Source: Chara braunii
Taxonomy: Eukaryota > Streptophyta > Charophyceae > Charales > Characeae
NCBI GenBank assembly: GCA_003427395.1
Contig: BFEA01000335.1
Coordinates: 1,149,664-1,179,721, forward strand
Length of the DNA: 30,058 bases
Reading direction: 5' to 3'
Every line of letters begins with the position of its first letter. The first letter of the stretch is position 1. The position numbers and the translations under genes are program-made. This document shows positions 19,763 to 29,994 of this stretch, one piece after another. The notes below the pieces were generated by a model, which worked only from the letters and a program-made list of their open reading frames with translations, ran no database searches and was not told the origin of the DNA.

Positions 19763-21257
19763 ATCTTACCTTTTGGCTGTCTTTGATGCCTATATATGTT
19801 GCGATTCATTCCGGGATACTTCGGTGAACTTTCCTCTTGCTAGATTGCTTCCAATCTGATCTTTTGGTTGTCTGTGATGCTTGTATGTGTTGCGATTCAT
19901 TCCGGGATACTTCCGTAAACTTTCCCTTTGATAAATTGCTTCCAATCTCATCTTTTGGTTGTCTTTGATACCTGTATGTGTTGCGATTCATTCCGGGATA
20001 CTTCTGTGAACTTTCCCCTTGCTAGATTGCTTCTAAGCTCATCTTTTGGTTGTCTTTGATACATGTATGTGTTGCGATTCATTCCAGAATACTTCCGTGA
20101 ACTTTCCCTTTGCTAGATTGTTTTCAAACTCATCTTTTGGCTGTCCTTGATGCATGTATGTGCTGCGATTCATTTTGGGATACTTCCGTGAACTTTCCCC
20201 TTGATAGATTGCTTCCAATCTCATCTTTTGGTTGTCTTTGATACATGTATGTGTTGCGATTCATTCCAGGATACTTCCGTGAACTTTTCCCTTGCTAGAT
20301 TGCTTCCGATCTCATCTTTTAGTTGTCTTTCATACATTTATGTATTGTGATTCATTCCGGGATACTTCCGTGAACTTTCCTTTTGCTAAATTGCTTCCAA
20401 ACTCATCTTTTGGATGTCCTTGATGCATGTATGTGTTGAGATTCATTCCGGGATACTTTCGTGAACTTTCCCCTTGATAGATTGCTTCCAATTTCATCTT
20501 TTGACTGTCTTTGATGCTTGTATGTGTTGCAATTCATTCCGGGATATTTCGGTGAACTTTCCCCTTGCTAGATTGCTTCCAATCTCATATTTTGGTTGTC
20601 TTTGATACATGTATGTGTTGCGATTCATTTCGGGATACTTCCGTGAACTTTTTCCTTGATAGATTGCTTTCAATCTCATCTTTTGGCTGTCTTTGATACA
20701 TGTATGTGTTGCGATTCATTCCGGGATACTTCCGTGAACTTTCCCCTTGATAGATTGCTTACAATCTCATTTTTTGGCTGTCTTTGAAACATGTATGTAT
20801 TGCGATTCATTCCGGGATACTTTCGTGAACTTTCCCCTTGATAGATTGTTTTCAATCTCATTTTTTGGCTGTCTTTGATACATGTATGTGTTGCGATTCA
20901 TTCTGGGATACTTCCGTGAACTTTCCCCTTGCTACATTGCTTCCAAACTCATCTTTTGGCTGTCCTTGATGCATGTATGTGTTGCGATTCATTCCGGGAT
21001 ACTTCCGTGAACTTTTCCCTTGATAGATTGCTTCCAATCTCATCTTTTGGCTGTCTTTGATACATGTATGTGTTGCGATTCATTCCGGGATACTTCCGTG
21101 AACTTTTCCCTTGATAGATTGCTTCCAATCTCATTTTTTGGCTGTCTTTGATACATGTATGCGTTGCGATTCATTCCGGGATACTTCCGTGAACTTTCCC
21201 CTTGCTAGATTGCTTCCAAACTCATCTTTTGGCTGTCTTTGATACATGTATGTGTTG

Positions 21258-21258
21258 N
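21258..21258. other. Single-N contig join inside the satellite
   Basis: Identical sequence (ttgatacatgtatgtgttg) lies on both sides of one N and breaks the 91-bp phase by 20 bp. This looks like two overlapping contig ends joined without merging. Confidence 0.8.
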
Positions 21259-21375
21259 TTGATACATGTATGTGTTGCGATTCATTCCGGGATACTTCCG
21301 TGAACTTTCCCCTTGCTAGATTGCTTCCAAACTCATCTTTTGGCTGTCTTTGAGACATGTATGTGTTGCGATTCG

Positions 21376-21680
21376 TACCGGGATAGTCCAGTCTTGCCCG
21401 ATACCATTGTTGGTACCAGTCCAGTTAGTCCGCTGGGGGTATACCCCAACCGCAGTCTATATTTTATCATTCTTCACTTTTGGACATCTTGGAGTACGTG
21501 CATGTTGAGTCTGCGTCGGAGCTACGCTATGCCTTCCAGCTCCATCTCTACCTCCTCCTTCGTCAACCTTCCTTGTCCATCTTAACGGACCGCCATTCCC
21601 GGGGGTCCGACACAATAACACATGATTAGATGAGAATAAGCCAAACAATATTTTAACTCAACGACACCCTGGTTAGACAA
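21376..21680 (-). repeat. Possible LTR edge on the minus strand
   Basis: Read on the minus strand, tgtcggacccccggg begins at about 21611, the type of TG start common in plant LTRs. No polypurine tract precedes it, so if real it would be a 5' or solo LTR running toward lower coordinates, in the same orientation as the gypsy relic at 15988-16860. The palindrome ggggtatacccc (near 21437) lies within. The opposite LTR end was not found. Confidence 0.25.
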
Positions 21681-21689
21681 CAATATAAG

Positions 21690-22870
21690 CATTGCATCAA
21701 AGATCATGGATGTCAGCTCGAGGATCCGTGCTCGTTCAAGGAACAAGAGAGAAGCAGAATGCAAACGAAGTGTAGAAGAAGCAGAAGAGAGAATGGAGGG
21801 TCACCCCATATCAGCTCCGGCATAGGCGGCGGAAAGGGAAAGATGGATTGCATAATGGGATGTCATACAAGACGATAAGGTTAAGCGATGGAAGGAAACA
21901 TTTGAGAAAAAAATAAATTGTCGTGCACGACAAGATGATAAAAGAGGCATTTCAAATATTGCAGTCATGACGCACGCAACATCAGATGGTGGAACTGGAA
22001 CATCCACATGATGCCTCGGCCCCTCAAGCCTCCACGACCGTAGGGATGTTAGAGTACACCAAGGTGTACTATCAAGACATCCTAACGACAAGGAGACCCC
22101 AAGATGACACCGACACAACCCGTTCCCAGACGTCAAACATATGGGAGAACACTGGAGTATGACCGACGACGACCGCAAGATTGGGGGTGGATAGAAAAAT
22201 GACCATGAAGGAGACTACCCAAACACAACGCAGTATTCAAGAGGGAAATCACCAGGGATAGACAATCTTACATTAAAATCTTACGTAAGGAATTGGAATG
22301 TGGTGGGACGTTAGTGAAAGTTTACAATGGAGTCCTCAGTGGAGGGAGGCCGGGGGAGGTGATGACACACAATGTCATCACAATGTTGTTTAAAAAAAGA
22401 AGATTAATCAAACGTAAAGAATTGAAGACCAATCTCACTCATGAACATCTTTTACAAAATACTAACCAAGACCTTGGTAAGACGGCTTGGTCGTTTTGTA
22501 CGGACTTGGTGCAAGGGAGATCGATCTTCGATAACATCGTAACTGCTATTGAAGTGCTAGAGGTAGTACAGTCTGAAAATTTGGATGCGGGGGTGCCCCT
22601 CCTTGACTTGGAGAAGGCGTGCGACAAAGTCCAATGAACCTTCATATTAACGACGCTACGACATATGGGTTTTGGGACAAGATTCTGCAAATGGATGATA
22701 GCAGTCTACATTACTTCACCTCGACAGTCGTCGTCAACAAACATCTTTCTTCCCCCTTCAAGTTGACAAGGTCCTTGAGGCAATGTTACCCGCTTACCCC
22801 ATTGTTGTTCATTCTTCAAATGGAAGTGTTGCTCAACAAGATTCGAAGACACCCATACATCAATTCTTGA
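21690..22870 (+). pseudogene. LINE reverse transcriptase fragment
   Basis: Non-LTR retrotransposon ORF2 relic. The pre-RT linker (YYQDILTTRRPQDD-like, near 22060) is followed by the RT fingers (VITMLFKK), the QGRSIFDNIVTAIEVLE block and palm motif A (LLDLEKACDKV, catalytic Asp present). Next are TTLRHMGFG, HLSSPFKLTRSLRQ and LLFILQMEVLLNKIRRHP. Breaks include TGA 22635-22637 where Trp is usual, a frameshift near 22730, and many stops upstream of 22290. The RQGCPL motif reads RQCYPL. The fragment ends before the catalytic xADD motif, and no endonuclease, 3' UTR or poly(A) tail is seen. Confidence 0.8.
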
Positions 22871-22879
22871 CGTTGGATG

Positions 22880-25770
22880 TGAGTAACCAGTGAGCCTTAC
22901 TAACTCTCGCCCTGCATGGACTGGGAGATGCCTTCATCTTGCTTCTCGAGCTTTCGTTCGAGCTGCACCTTGAGTCTCTCGTCTCATAATACTCGGTCCA
23001 TTCCTTTGAAAGGTTGTTCCTCATGAAGTCCGAGTGAAGTCCTTCCTCACCTGGCAGATTCTCATTCAAGTTGAGGAGGATGACCGTCGTGATTCCTGGG
23101 ATGATCTCGATATCTTCTTGTTAGGAGAGATGGCTTTCATACACCTCGTGTGTGCTGGTCCATCGTACTCCTGCCTGTATTAGCACTTCTGCTATCTCGG
23201 GGGGGATTCAAACGTCTAGAAGCAGGAAATATATTTTGTAATGGCCTTGTGGCATATCACTAAATACATTAATCATAAAAGACTTCGGGTTAGTCGCACA
23301 AGGGCATTTATCCCATACATTCTTCTGGTTTCTTCCATGATCAAGGCCGATGTCGGTGACTCGTCCATTTTGATTGATGGGAGAAAGTACACTCCGCTGT
23401 TTGCCATTGTGCACAGTAAAGGAAGCAAACGCCTTTCTACAATCTCCACGTGACCTTTCCTCCCTATGCCCGCTCGTCGATCGCTCATTGACCTTGCCTT
23501 GCTTCGAGTTTCCTGGCTCCCGAAATTTGTCGCGCTTTCATAGGACTTTTCCATTCTCAGCTCAGGTTTTGGTCTCTTTGGCATCGACTCCTACGTCCTC
23601 CTCTTCTAGCTGGTCACTTCTCCACCTCACTCTCGATTGTGATAAGATGCGGGATCTTGACATTTCTGTTGGAATTTCCTCCTTTTGGAGAATGGCTGGT
23701 TGGGTTAGCCCTAGTCCCACTCCGCCACATGTTTCTCCTCCTGTAGCAATTCTTGATGGGCCGCCTGATGCCCACGGGGTGACTAATTGTTTTCCCCGTT
23801 GAACCGAGTTTCTCTCTCTCCAATCTCTCCATTGCCCTCTTCTCCTTCGATCTCCTGACTCCTCTTCTTTCTATCTCCTCCATGCGCCGCTACTCCTTAT
23901 GCTCATTCCGTTCGCCCCTTGCCCGTCACTTTGTTGACTGGTAAAAAAATTGACTTCCGCTACCCTCGCATCTTTGCTGCTTCCCAGAGGGGGTATGTTC
24001 CTCCATTCCATTGGTCCCGCCGGGTATCGGGGTTGTGAATATTATGGATGTTGTGGATGTTGTGGGTACTGATGTCCCCACTCCAATTGGGGCTCCTGGA
24101 AAGCCCATTGGTCTGGGTGGCTAACTCCCACAAGCAAGGTGTGCAGGTCCCTTGGCAGATTTGTCGGGTTTCACTGCTCTCTGTACTGGAGTTCCTAGGA
24201 AACGCCTCCTCACCATGTCGGATGTGCATTCTTCCCGCCTATTTCTTACGTTCAGTCCGTGGAGGCATTAAGGAGTGGCCCAATAGGTCTTTTTTTCTTC
24301 CAAGATAGTTGTCTTCAAAGTGACAGTTTCTCCACGGAGGTAGATCCTCAGTAAGGTTGGACATTGTATCTCTTTTCTCTACTTCCCTCCTTGTTGCGCT
24401 CCATCCTTCGTCCCTTGTTGGTGTTTCTTTGCTCGCAGTTTGTCTTCTATGCTCGTCTTCTTGGGGTTTGTTTCTCCTATCTCCCGGTCCATGTCCCGTT
24501 GCTCTCCTCTGATTTTGCATGAATTGTTGCATTCCTTTGATTTTGCATGAATGTCCTTGTTGGTGTTCCTCTATACCCTCCTTGTCTTGGTCCTCCGCTT
24601 CTTGTTCGTGAGTCTTCTTGTCGGTTTCTCGGCAGGACTCTTTGGTGTGGAAGTAACAGCGATAGAGTCTGCACCAATCAGTGTATGGAAAAACTATCCA
24701 CCTTCCACTTTTCTCTCTTCGGCGATTGAATGGTGAGTTCATCATCCACCGTGAAACGAGTACAAGGATCCATGTCCATTTTGACATTCATAAACTTTGG
24801 ACAGGATCTCTCGTACTCTGGTGGCAGCATTTCGATGACTTCGTCAAACATGTTGCATACTGCACTTTTCATATAATAATAAGTGTCCAGTGGGACTTGT
24901 AGTGCTATAATCCAAAAGTTGACTTCTGGTTTTTAAAGGCGCAGGTTTTTTAGCTCATTTCGCCTCATCCAAGGTTTGCATAGTGTTAGGCATTCGTCTG
25001 CCCCCAATTTGCGTTTTATGTCTCCTTGGTTGATTAACCACTGAGCAACTTCCTTAGCATTCGCCACATATGACACGACATTCGCTCCTCAGAAGCAGAT
25101 TCTCCCCCTTCAAACCCATGGGTTGAACATTCGTGCACACAACCAGCCATCTTCATATGTTCTTATTAGGTCCTCTTTCACTTGATGTGATAGCTGTTTT
25201 GTGCCCTCATGGAAGACCAGTACAACTGTTCTCTCCTTGAGCCATTGCTCCTTAATCTCATCCACCGCGTCATTGACTAGAATCTACTCCCCTCCTCGTC
25301 CTCCACTACCTCTCATAAGTTCAAGTCATCTGGGCATATGCCCTCATCATAACACCTTCCAACTGAGTCCCACACCCTCTCCGCTTCTCCCCTTGGATTT
25401 GGTGGGATCGGTGGACAATATCTGCCTTGACTGGTTTGTTCCCTTCTGGACGTCATCGCTCCTTTTTTGTTGCAACCCTAATACTAGACTTGAGTTTGAC
25501 CTTTGTTTATTTGGCGCTGACTTCTGCTCTATTGAAGTACATAGTATCCCTCTCTTCCACCTCCTACCCTATCGAGCATTCAGGTGTTCGATGGTTTTCG
25601 GCCATAGGGGATTTCCATCACTCTCGACTTGGAGTGGGCGTCCAACCTTCCCGTTCCCCGTTGGGGTTGAGAGGCGAACAGACGACGCTGGTGACCGGAG
25701 CGCTAACACTACTCGCCCAGTCCCAGCTCGCCCATAGCGAACTGGGCTTGGCCCTTTTGTAATCTCTCCT
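22880..25770 (-). pseudogene. LINE ORF1 (nucleic-acid-binding, zinc-knuckle type) relic
   Basis: Minus strand, from about 25770 down to 22880. A Pro/Ser/Thr-rich N-terminus (PTGNGKVGRPLQ) leads into a globular domain resembling plant LINE DUF4283 proteins (ERTVVLVFHEGTKQLSHQVK, KEVAQWLINQGDI, FWIIALQVPLDTYYY, FDEVIEMLPPEYERSCPKF). A degraded zinc knuckle follows near 24670 (CYFHTKESC, with the first cysteines out of register), then a charged Gln/Lys/Arg-rich tail and a C-terminal block (HVEIVERRLLPLLCTMANSG) near 23440. Several stops and frame changes interrupt it. It lies tail-to-tail with the plus-strand RT fragment. It may be from the same or a related LINE family, but the orientation rules out one simple insertion. 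Confidence 0.7.
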
Positions 25771-25772
25771 GA

Positions 25773-25916
25773 GGACATACTCACACCAGGCCCTCAAAAC
25801 CTCAAAATCCCAAAATGAGCGGCCAGATCTAGTCCTTCCTTTACAAGGACTCGATCTGGCCGCTCATTTTGTGATTTTGTGATTTTGTGAGTTTGAGGGC
25901 CTAGTGTGCGTATGCT
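25773..25916. mobile_element. Foldback MITE-like element
   Basis: About 145 bp that folds on itself. The core arms 25812-25837 and 25845-25870 are 26 bp with one mismatch around the 7-nt loop cctttac. The outer arms continue with small indels through ggccctcaaa and cacacc/cacact to the ends. The string ctga flanks both sides (25769-25772 and 25917-25920), a possible target duplication. There is no coding capacity, so a transposase would have to act in trans. Confidence 0.75.
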
Positions 25917-25918
25917 CT

Positions 25919-25933
25919 GAGTTGTGATTGATC
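25919..25933. repeat. SINE target-site duplication, left copy
   Basis: gagttgtgattgatc, identical to 26406-26420. It starts within the ctga at the right edge of the MITE, so the SINE inserted immediately next to it. Confidence 0.9.
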
Positions 25934-26405
25934 CAGCGGCCTAGCTCAGTTGGTAAGGCACGCAAGTGGCATTCAGGAGGTCTTGGGTTCAATCCCCATT
26001 GGCCTCACGTACCTTCCTGGGCAAGCTTGGCGCCCGCCACCTAGAGATATGCCGTTGGTCCCCCCGAGTGGCATTGAGCAGAGACTGCTGATGTTCACAG
26101 GGGGAGGGGACCGGAGGGGAGGCACAGTGACTGGCCCATCGAAGAAGCTCGGTCCTGATGCTACCGGCTGACCCCTGGCCGGTATCGCCCACCTGCTGTA
26201 GCAGGTATCGCACCTGCTGGTGGGTGCAGCTCCCGCATGTTCCGTCGTTGGAGGCTTGAGCACGGATGTGGCTGCTACGGGGTTCCCCGTAATACTATAA
26301 TGACAATAAAAAAGGCCTGAAAGGCCGTCCTGTCCAGATTTGACAGTAATTGAATTGGTTGGGAATTAGCCTTTGAAAAAAAAAAAAAAAAAAAAAAAAA
26401 AAGAA
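25934..26405 (+). mobile_element. Complete tRNA-derived SINE
   Basis: A tRNA-like head carries an A box (tagctcagttgg, 25942-25953) and a B box (ggttcaatcc, 25986-25995), the internal RNA polymerase III promoter. A body of about 370 bp follows, with a short hairpin tacgggg-ttc-cccgta near 26276, and then a poly(A) tail of 27 A (26376-26402). Identical 15-bp target duplications flank it. Mobilisation would depend on a LINE. The 5' part retains partial acceptor-stem pairing (gcggcc with ggcctc), but the anticodon arm is not convincing, so it is not a working tRNA gene. Confidence 0.9.
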
Positions 26406-26420
26406 GAGTTGTGATTGATC
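26406..26420. repeat. SINE target-site duplication, right copy
   Basis: gagttgtgattgatc directly follows the poly(A) tail; an exact 15-bp match to the left copy. Confidence 0.9.
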
Positions 26421-26626
26421 TACCAGTAGGCCCCAAGTATACGTGGAGCGATGACCGGTTTTGTTAACTTTTGAAGAGTCCGACAGCTCTCCAAGAACTA
26501 GAGCGAGACCCTTTTTGCTTGTGGACAGCGTTTCCGTGGCGATGCCCAGAAAGGGATAGGCAGGCGGAGCAGTGTGCGAGTTGCGTGCAAACGGGCATGG
26601 GGACGTGCAATCTCTGTCTCCCTTGC
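26421..26626. other. Unique-looking sequence without a gene
   Basis: About 200 bp of mixed composition between the SINE and the microsatellite block. I see no gene or repeat in it. Confidence 0.4.
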
Positions 26627-26746
26627 TCATAGCGGCGTTGTGCGTGAAGACGTGAAGGGCTCCATTCACACTCGGCCTAGAAAGGAAATAGGTGGGTTCA
26701 CGCAGTGTGGCGAAGTTCATCTTCTCTTTCTCTCTCTCTCTCCCCC

Positions 26747-26826
<80 letters not shown>

Positions 26827-27014
26827 TCCTCCCTCCCTCCCTCCCTCTCAGCGGTGTTGTGCCTGACAAGGTGGAGAGTGCCGCACACGCTCGGTCCAAA
26901 AACGAAATAGGTGGGTTCGCCCGGCCTGGCGAAGTGCACCCTCTCTTTTTCTCTCCCTCTCTCCCTCTCTCCCCCTCCCTCCCTCCCTCCCTCCCTCCCT
27001 CCCTCCCTCCCTCC
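26627..27014. repeat. Duplicated ~110-bp unit, each followed by a pyrimidine microsatellite
   Basis: Two diverged copies (about 26627-26750 and 26848-26960) share gcggygttgtgc and gaaataggtgggttc. The first runs into pure (CT)n at 26752-26822 and the second into (CCCT)n at about 26973-27014. Long Ser/Leu and Arg/Glu frames here are microsatellite artefacts. Confidence 0.85.
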
Positions 27015-27800
27015 GGTCATCCATCCGTCCATTCGTTTAGGGCTGAAACTCCATTTTTTGTGGGGGTGCTGTTTTGCAAGCGGGACGGAATTTGTGCACG
27101 GCCCCTATCGGAAGGGCAAGGCGGGGATTGATCAGGCAGGGAGGAGAATTGTAGAGGCCTGCGCCCAGAAGTGTCAGTGCGAGGAGAAGGTCGCCATTGA
27201 ATCTTGAGGGGCTGGAGAAGCAGGAGAAGGGCGAAGGAGGAGTGTCATGATGCAAGATCAGGAGAACGAGAGGGTTGGGATGTGGTCGGTCAGGATGGGA
27301 ATGCGGCGACGAAGGAAGCACAAGGAGGGTCAGCGGGAGAGGGTGAAGACGTCGAGGAGCATCCTAAGTGAATGGGAGGATGGTGTAGGTGGGAGAAGGC
27401 GATGGGCAGCGCGGATAGGAAGGGGGCGGATCAGGGTGTGTGATCAGAGGAGGAGAAGGTCGGAATGCGAGCCATCAGGGCCTGAATCACGAGAGAGAGA
27501 GGGTGAATGTGCTATCCACGTGATGGAGGACAGCCATGAAGAGAGAAAGAGTGACAGGCAGAGGAAGAGAGGAAAGGGCATACCAGTTCTGCAGGGGGGG
27601 CGAAGAGGTTCCGTTTGAGTTTCATTGGTCGCTGTGTGTTGAAACTCATTTTGCTGTTTCTGTGACGTACGGGCCTGCTGTACAAACGTTCGCTGTTCTC
27701 AGTCAGAAAATAACGAAAATAAGCGTTTTCCTTTGGGTGTGGGTATGTGGCGTCATTTTCCTGTCGTCTGCGTCAGCAATTTACTGGAGAAGTATGTTGA
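27015..27800. other. Purine-rich degenerate minisatellite and AT-richer spacer
   Basis: 27180-27600 is rich in gaagg/ggagaa motifs with no clear period. 27600-27800 is more AT-rich and includes an 8-bp inverted repeat (gagtttca/tgaaactc, 27617-27647). The open frames are basic, low-complexity and unsupported. Confidence 0.5.
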
Positions 27801-27801
27801 A

Positions 27802-27826
27802 CGCGCGCGCGCGCGCGTGTGTGTGT
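27802..27826. repeat. (CG)n(TG)n alternating tract
   Basis: 25 bp of strictly alternating pyrimidine and purine, a composition that can adopt Z-DNA. Confidence 0.85.
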
Positions 27827-27859
27827 TGGCATGTTTTCTATATACAACTCCAGAAAAAG

Positions 27860-28274
27860 AAGCATGACTCTGCCACTTCCTATTCGTCCTCCTAAATCCT
27901 TCCCCGTCCTCCTTGTCCTCCTCCCCATAAGATTCCTCCTTAACCCTTTCTCGTCTTCATCCAGTCTCCATCTCATCGCCACCTCCGTTGTCTGTCACCT
28001 GCGCCACGTGGCGCACTTGTTTTTCTTCTGTTTCTTTTTCTTTTCCTTAAATCCGCGCGCGGGAGAGAGACGCCAGCCCCGGTAGACAGGGGACACAAAG
28101 AGAGACAGAGAGAGATCCCCGGTCCTCCTTGTCGTCCCCCTCAACCCTCTCCCGTCCTCATCGTTCTCCTCCTCATCCTCTTTCTCCCTGTCAACCCTTC
28201 GTCCTCGTCGTCCTACCTCGTGGTTCTTATCCTACTCATCGCCACCTCAGTCCTCTGTGGCGTGTGGCACACGN

Positions 28275-28331
<57 letters not shown>

Positions 28332-28490
28332 CCTCCCGGGTCCTCGCTGTCTTTCTCAACCCTCTCCGCTCCTCATCTTCGTCCTCGTCCTCCTCTTTCT
28401 CTACCGTCCGTCCTCGTCGTCCTGCCTCCTCCTCGTGGTTCTTATCCTTCTCATCGCCAACTCAGTCCTCTGTGGCGTGTGGCACGCGCG

Positions 28491-28549
<59 letters not shown>

Positions 28550-28760
28550 CTCCCATCTTATATCCTGTTCTTCCTCCTCAATCCTTCCTTCTCCTCTTCG
28601 TCCACCACCTCCTCATCGGTTCCGTCTCAACCCCCATCGTTATCCAGCCTCCTGAAGCCATCTCGTCGCCCTCCTCCTCTTCGTCGCCACCTCGGTCGTC
28701 GGTTGTCGGCGCACACGTATTCTCTTCTTTTTTTCGTTTTGTCTGTGTCCCTGCGCAACC
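27860..28760. repeat. Diverged ~200-240-bp repeats, two carrying (GA)n tracts
   Basis: Four related pyrimidine-rich segments (about 27860-28080, 28110-28330, 28340-28548 and 28560-28760) share cctcgtcgtcct and tcatcgccacctc, and three of them gtggcgcac-like strings. The second ends in (GA)n at 28275-28330 and the third in (CG)n(AG)n at 28485-28548. The large Ser/Arg/Glu frames are repeat artefacts. Confidence 0.7.
28274..28274. other. Single-N contig join at a GA microsatellite
   Basis: One N precedes the (GA)n tract, where the third repeat copy instead has (CG)n. Sequence is probably missing here. Confidence 0.7.
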
Positions 28761-28945
28761 CAACTAGAGGGAAAAGAGAGAGAGTCAGAGTCGGGAGCAT
28801 GAGCTCCGCCCACGTCCGCCCGCCACTCCGGACCATCATTCCCGACCTCTGGCCTCCTTCCCCCTTCCCCCGTCCTCGATGTGGCACTGCAGGCTTACTT
28901 CCCCTTCAGCAAATCGCCGTCGTAGCAAGTTTTGAAAAGGAAGGA

Positions 28946-28948
<3 letters not shown>

Positions 28949-29027
<79 letters not shown>
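28949..29027. repeat. (GA)n microsatellite
   Basis: About 79 bp of uninterrupted ga dinucleotides. No gene is present on either side. Confidence 0.95.
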
Positions 29028-29029
<2 letters not shown>

Positions 29030-29988
29030 CGTACGTCTGCCCGACCATCTTCCTCAACCTCCCTCCTCCTGCCCCTTATTCTATCTCCAGTTGCCTTGAT
29101 CAATGACAGAGAAGTGTGGAGTTGACGAGGGATTGAAGGTGGAGCAAGAAGTGAAGGATATGTTGTCGGTCGATCCATTGAGGTGCAATGGGGGAGGTGG
29201 GTGTGATAAGAGGAAGGCGAATGAGTGGAGGTAAGGGAGAGGTGGTCGCGATGGAGGGGAAGGTGGTGGCAATAGGAGGGGAGGGGTACCGGAGAAAAAA
29301 AAAGTAATGGCAGGCAGGAGACCTGTTGTGATAGGAGGGTCAGGTTGGAAAGCGAGAGGGGGGAGAAGCGGAACGAGGAAGAAGAGAGGGGAGAGGGAAG
29401 TAGTCGTGATAGGAGGCGGACGGGGAAGGAGGGCAGTAGTTGAGATAAGAGCAGGAGGAGGGGACACAGAGAGGGGCGGCAGGGTTGTGACAGGAGGGGT
29501 AGTGTCATTTGGGGGGAGTATTGTTATCGGAGGATGAAAGGGAGGTAGCTTTGATTCAGGGAGGAGGTAAAGGGGGGAAGTATTTGCGATAGGAGGGGGA
29601 GGAGGAGGAGGGGAGGTGGAAGGAGGTAAGGGGGACAGTAGTCGCGATAAGTAGGGGATGAGGAGGAGCGGAGAGCGGGGTGGCAGAGTTGTGACAGGAG
29701 GAGGGTAGTGTAAATGTAATTGAAGGGCGAGTATTGTTATCGGAGGATCCAGGACAGAGGGAGGAGGGGAGGTAACTTTGGCTGAGGGAAGGAGGTAAAT
29801 AGGAGCGATGGGAGGAGGGAGGAGAGAGAGGGACGGCAGAGTTGGGGGGCAGTATCGTTATCGGAGGATGAAGGAGAGATGGAGGAGGGAGGATAACAAA
29901 TGGTGGGGATGAAGCAGAAGAGAGGATGGAATAACTTGGCCAACGCTTCTGTTCCTCCAATATCCGTGCATGGAAAAGAAAGAGAGAG

Positions 29989-29990
<2 letters not shown>
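29028..29990. repeat. Purine-rich diverged tandem repeats
   Basis: The string tgttatcggaggat recurs at about 29521 and 29734, with a variant at 29854, and gtgacaggagg...gaggtaaa recurs about 205 bp apart (29489 and 29692). No gene is supported; the long minus-strand Pro/Ser frames mirror the purine-rich composition. Confidence 0.7.

Positions 29991-29994
<4 letters not shown>

Larger units (their letters stand above)
19561..21375. repeat. 91-bp satellite array, about 19 copies plus gaps
   Basis: The marker gcgattcatt recurs exactly every 91 bp from 19801 to 21166 (16 units), with further units at 19591, 21277 and 21368. Copies differ by scattered substitutions. A variant unit with caaactcatc occurs at 20126, 20399, 20945 and 21218, spacings of 273, 546 and 273, suggesting a three-monomer higher-order period. 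The 61-residue minus-strand frames that recur every 91 bp or a multiple of it are products of the repeat and not genes. Confidence 0.95.

Noticed and set aside
19806-21358. Series of 61-residue minus-strand frames
   Set aside because: They recur every 91 bp or a multiple of it and are products of the satellite.
25934-26010. Functional tRNA gene
   Set aside because: A and B boxes are good, but stem pairing is incomplete, the anticodon arm is not convincing, and the unit ends in poly(A) with target duplications, so it is a SINE head.
26295-27032. 245-codon minus-strand frame with long Arg-Glu runs
   Set aside because: It is a translation of the (CT)n/(GA)n and (CCCT)n microsatellites.
28129-29125. 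Large plus-strand frames (up to 301 codons) with Ser-rich and Arg-Glu blocks
   Set aside because: Low-complexity repeats crossing an N; the three overlapping frames are equally open, so none is supported.
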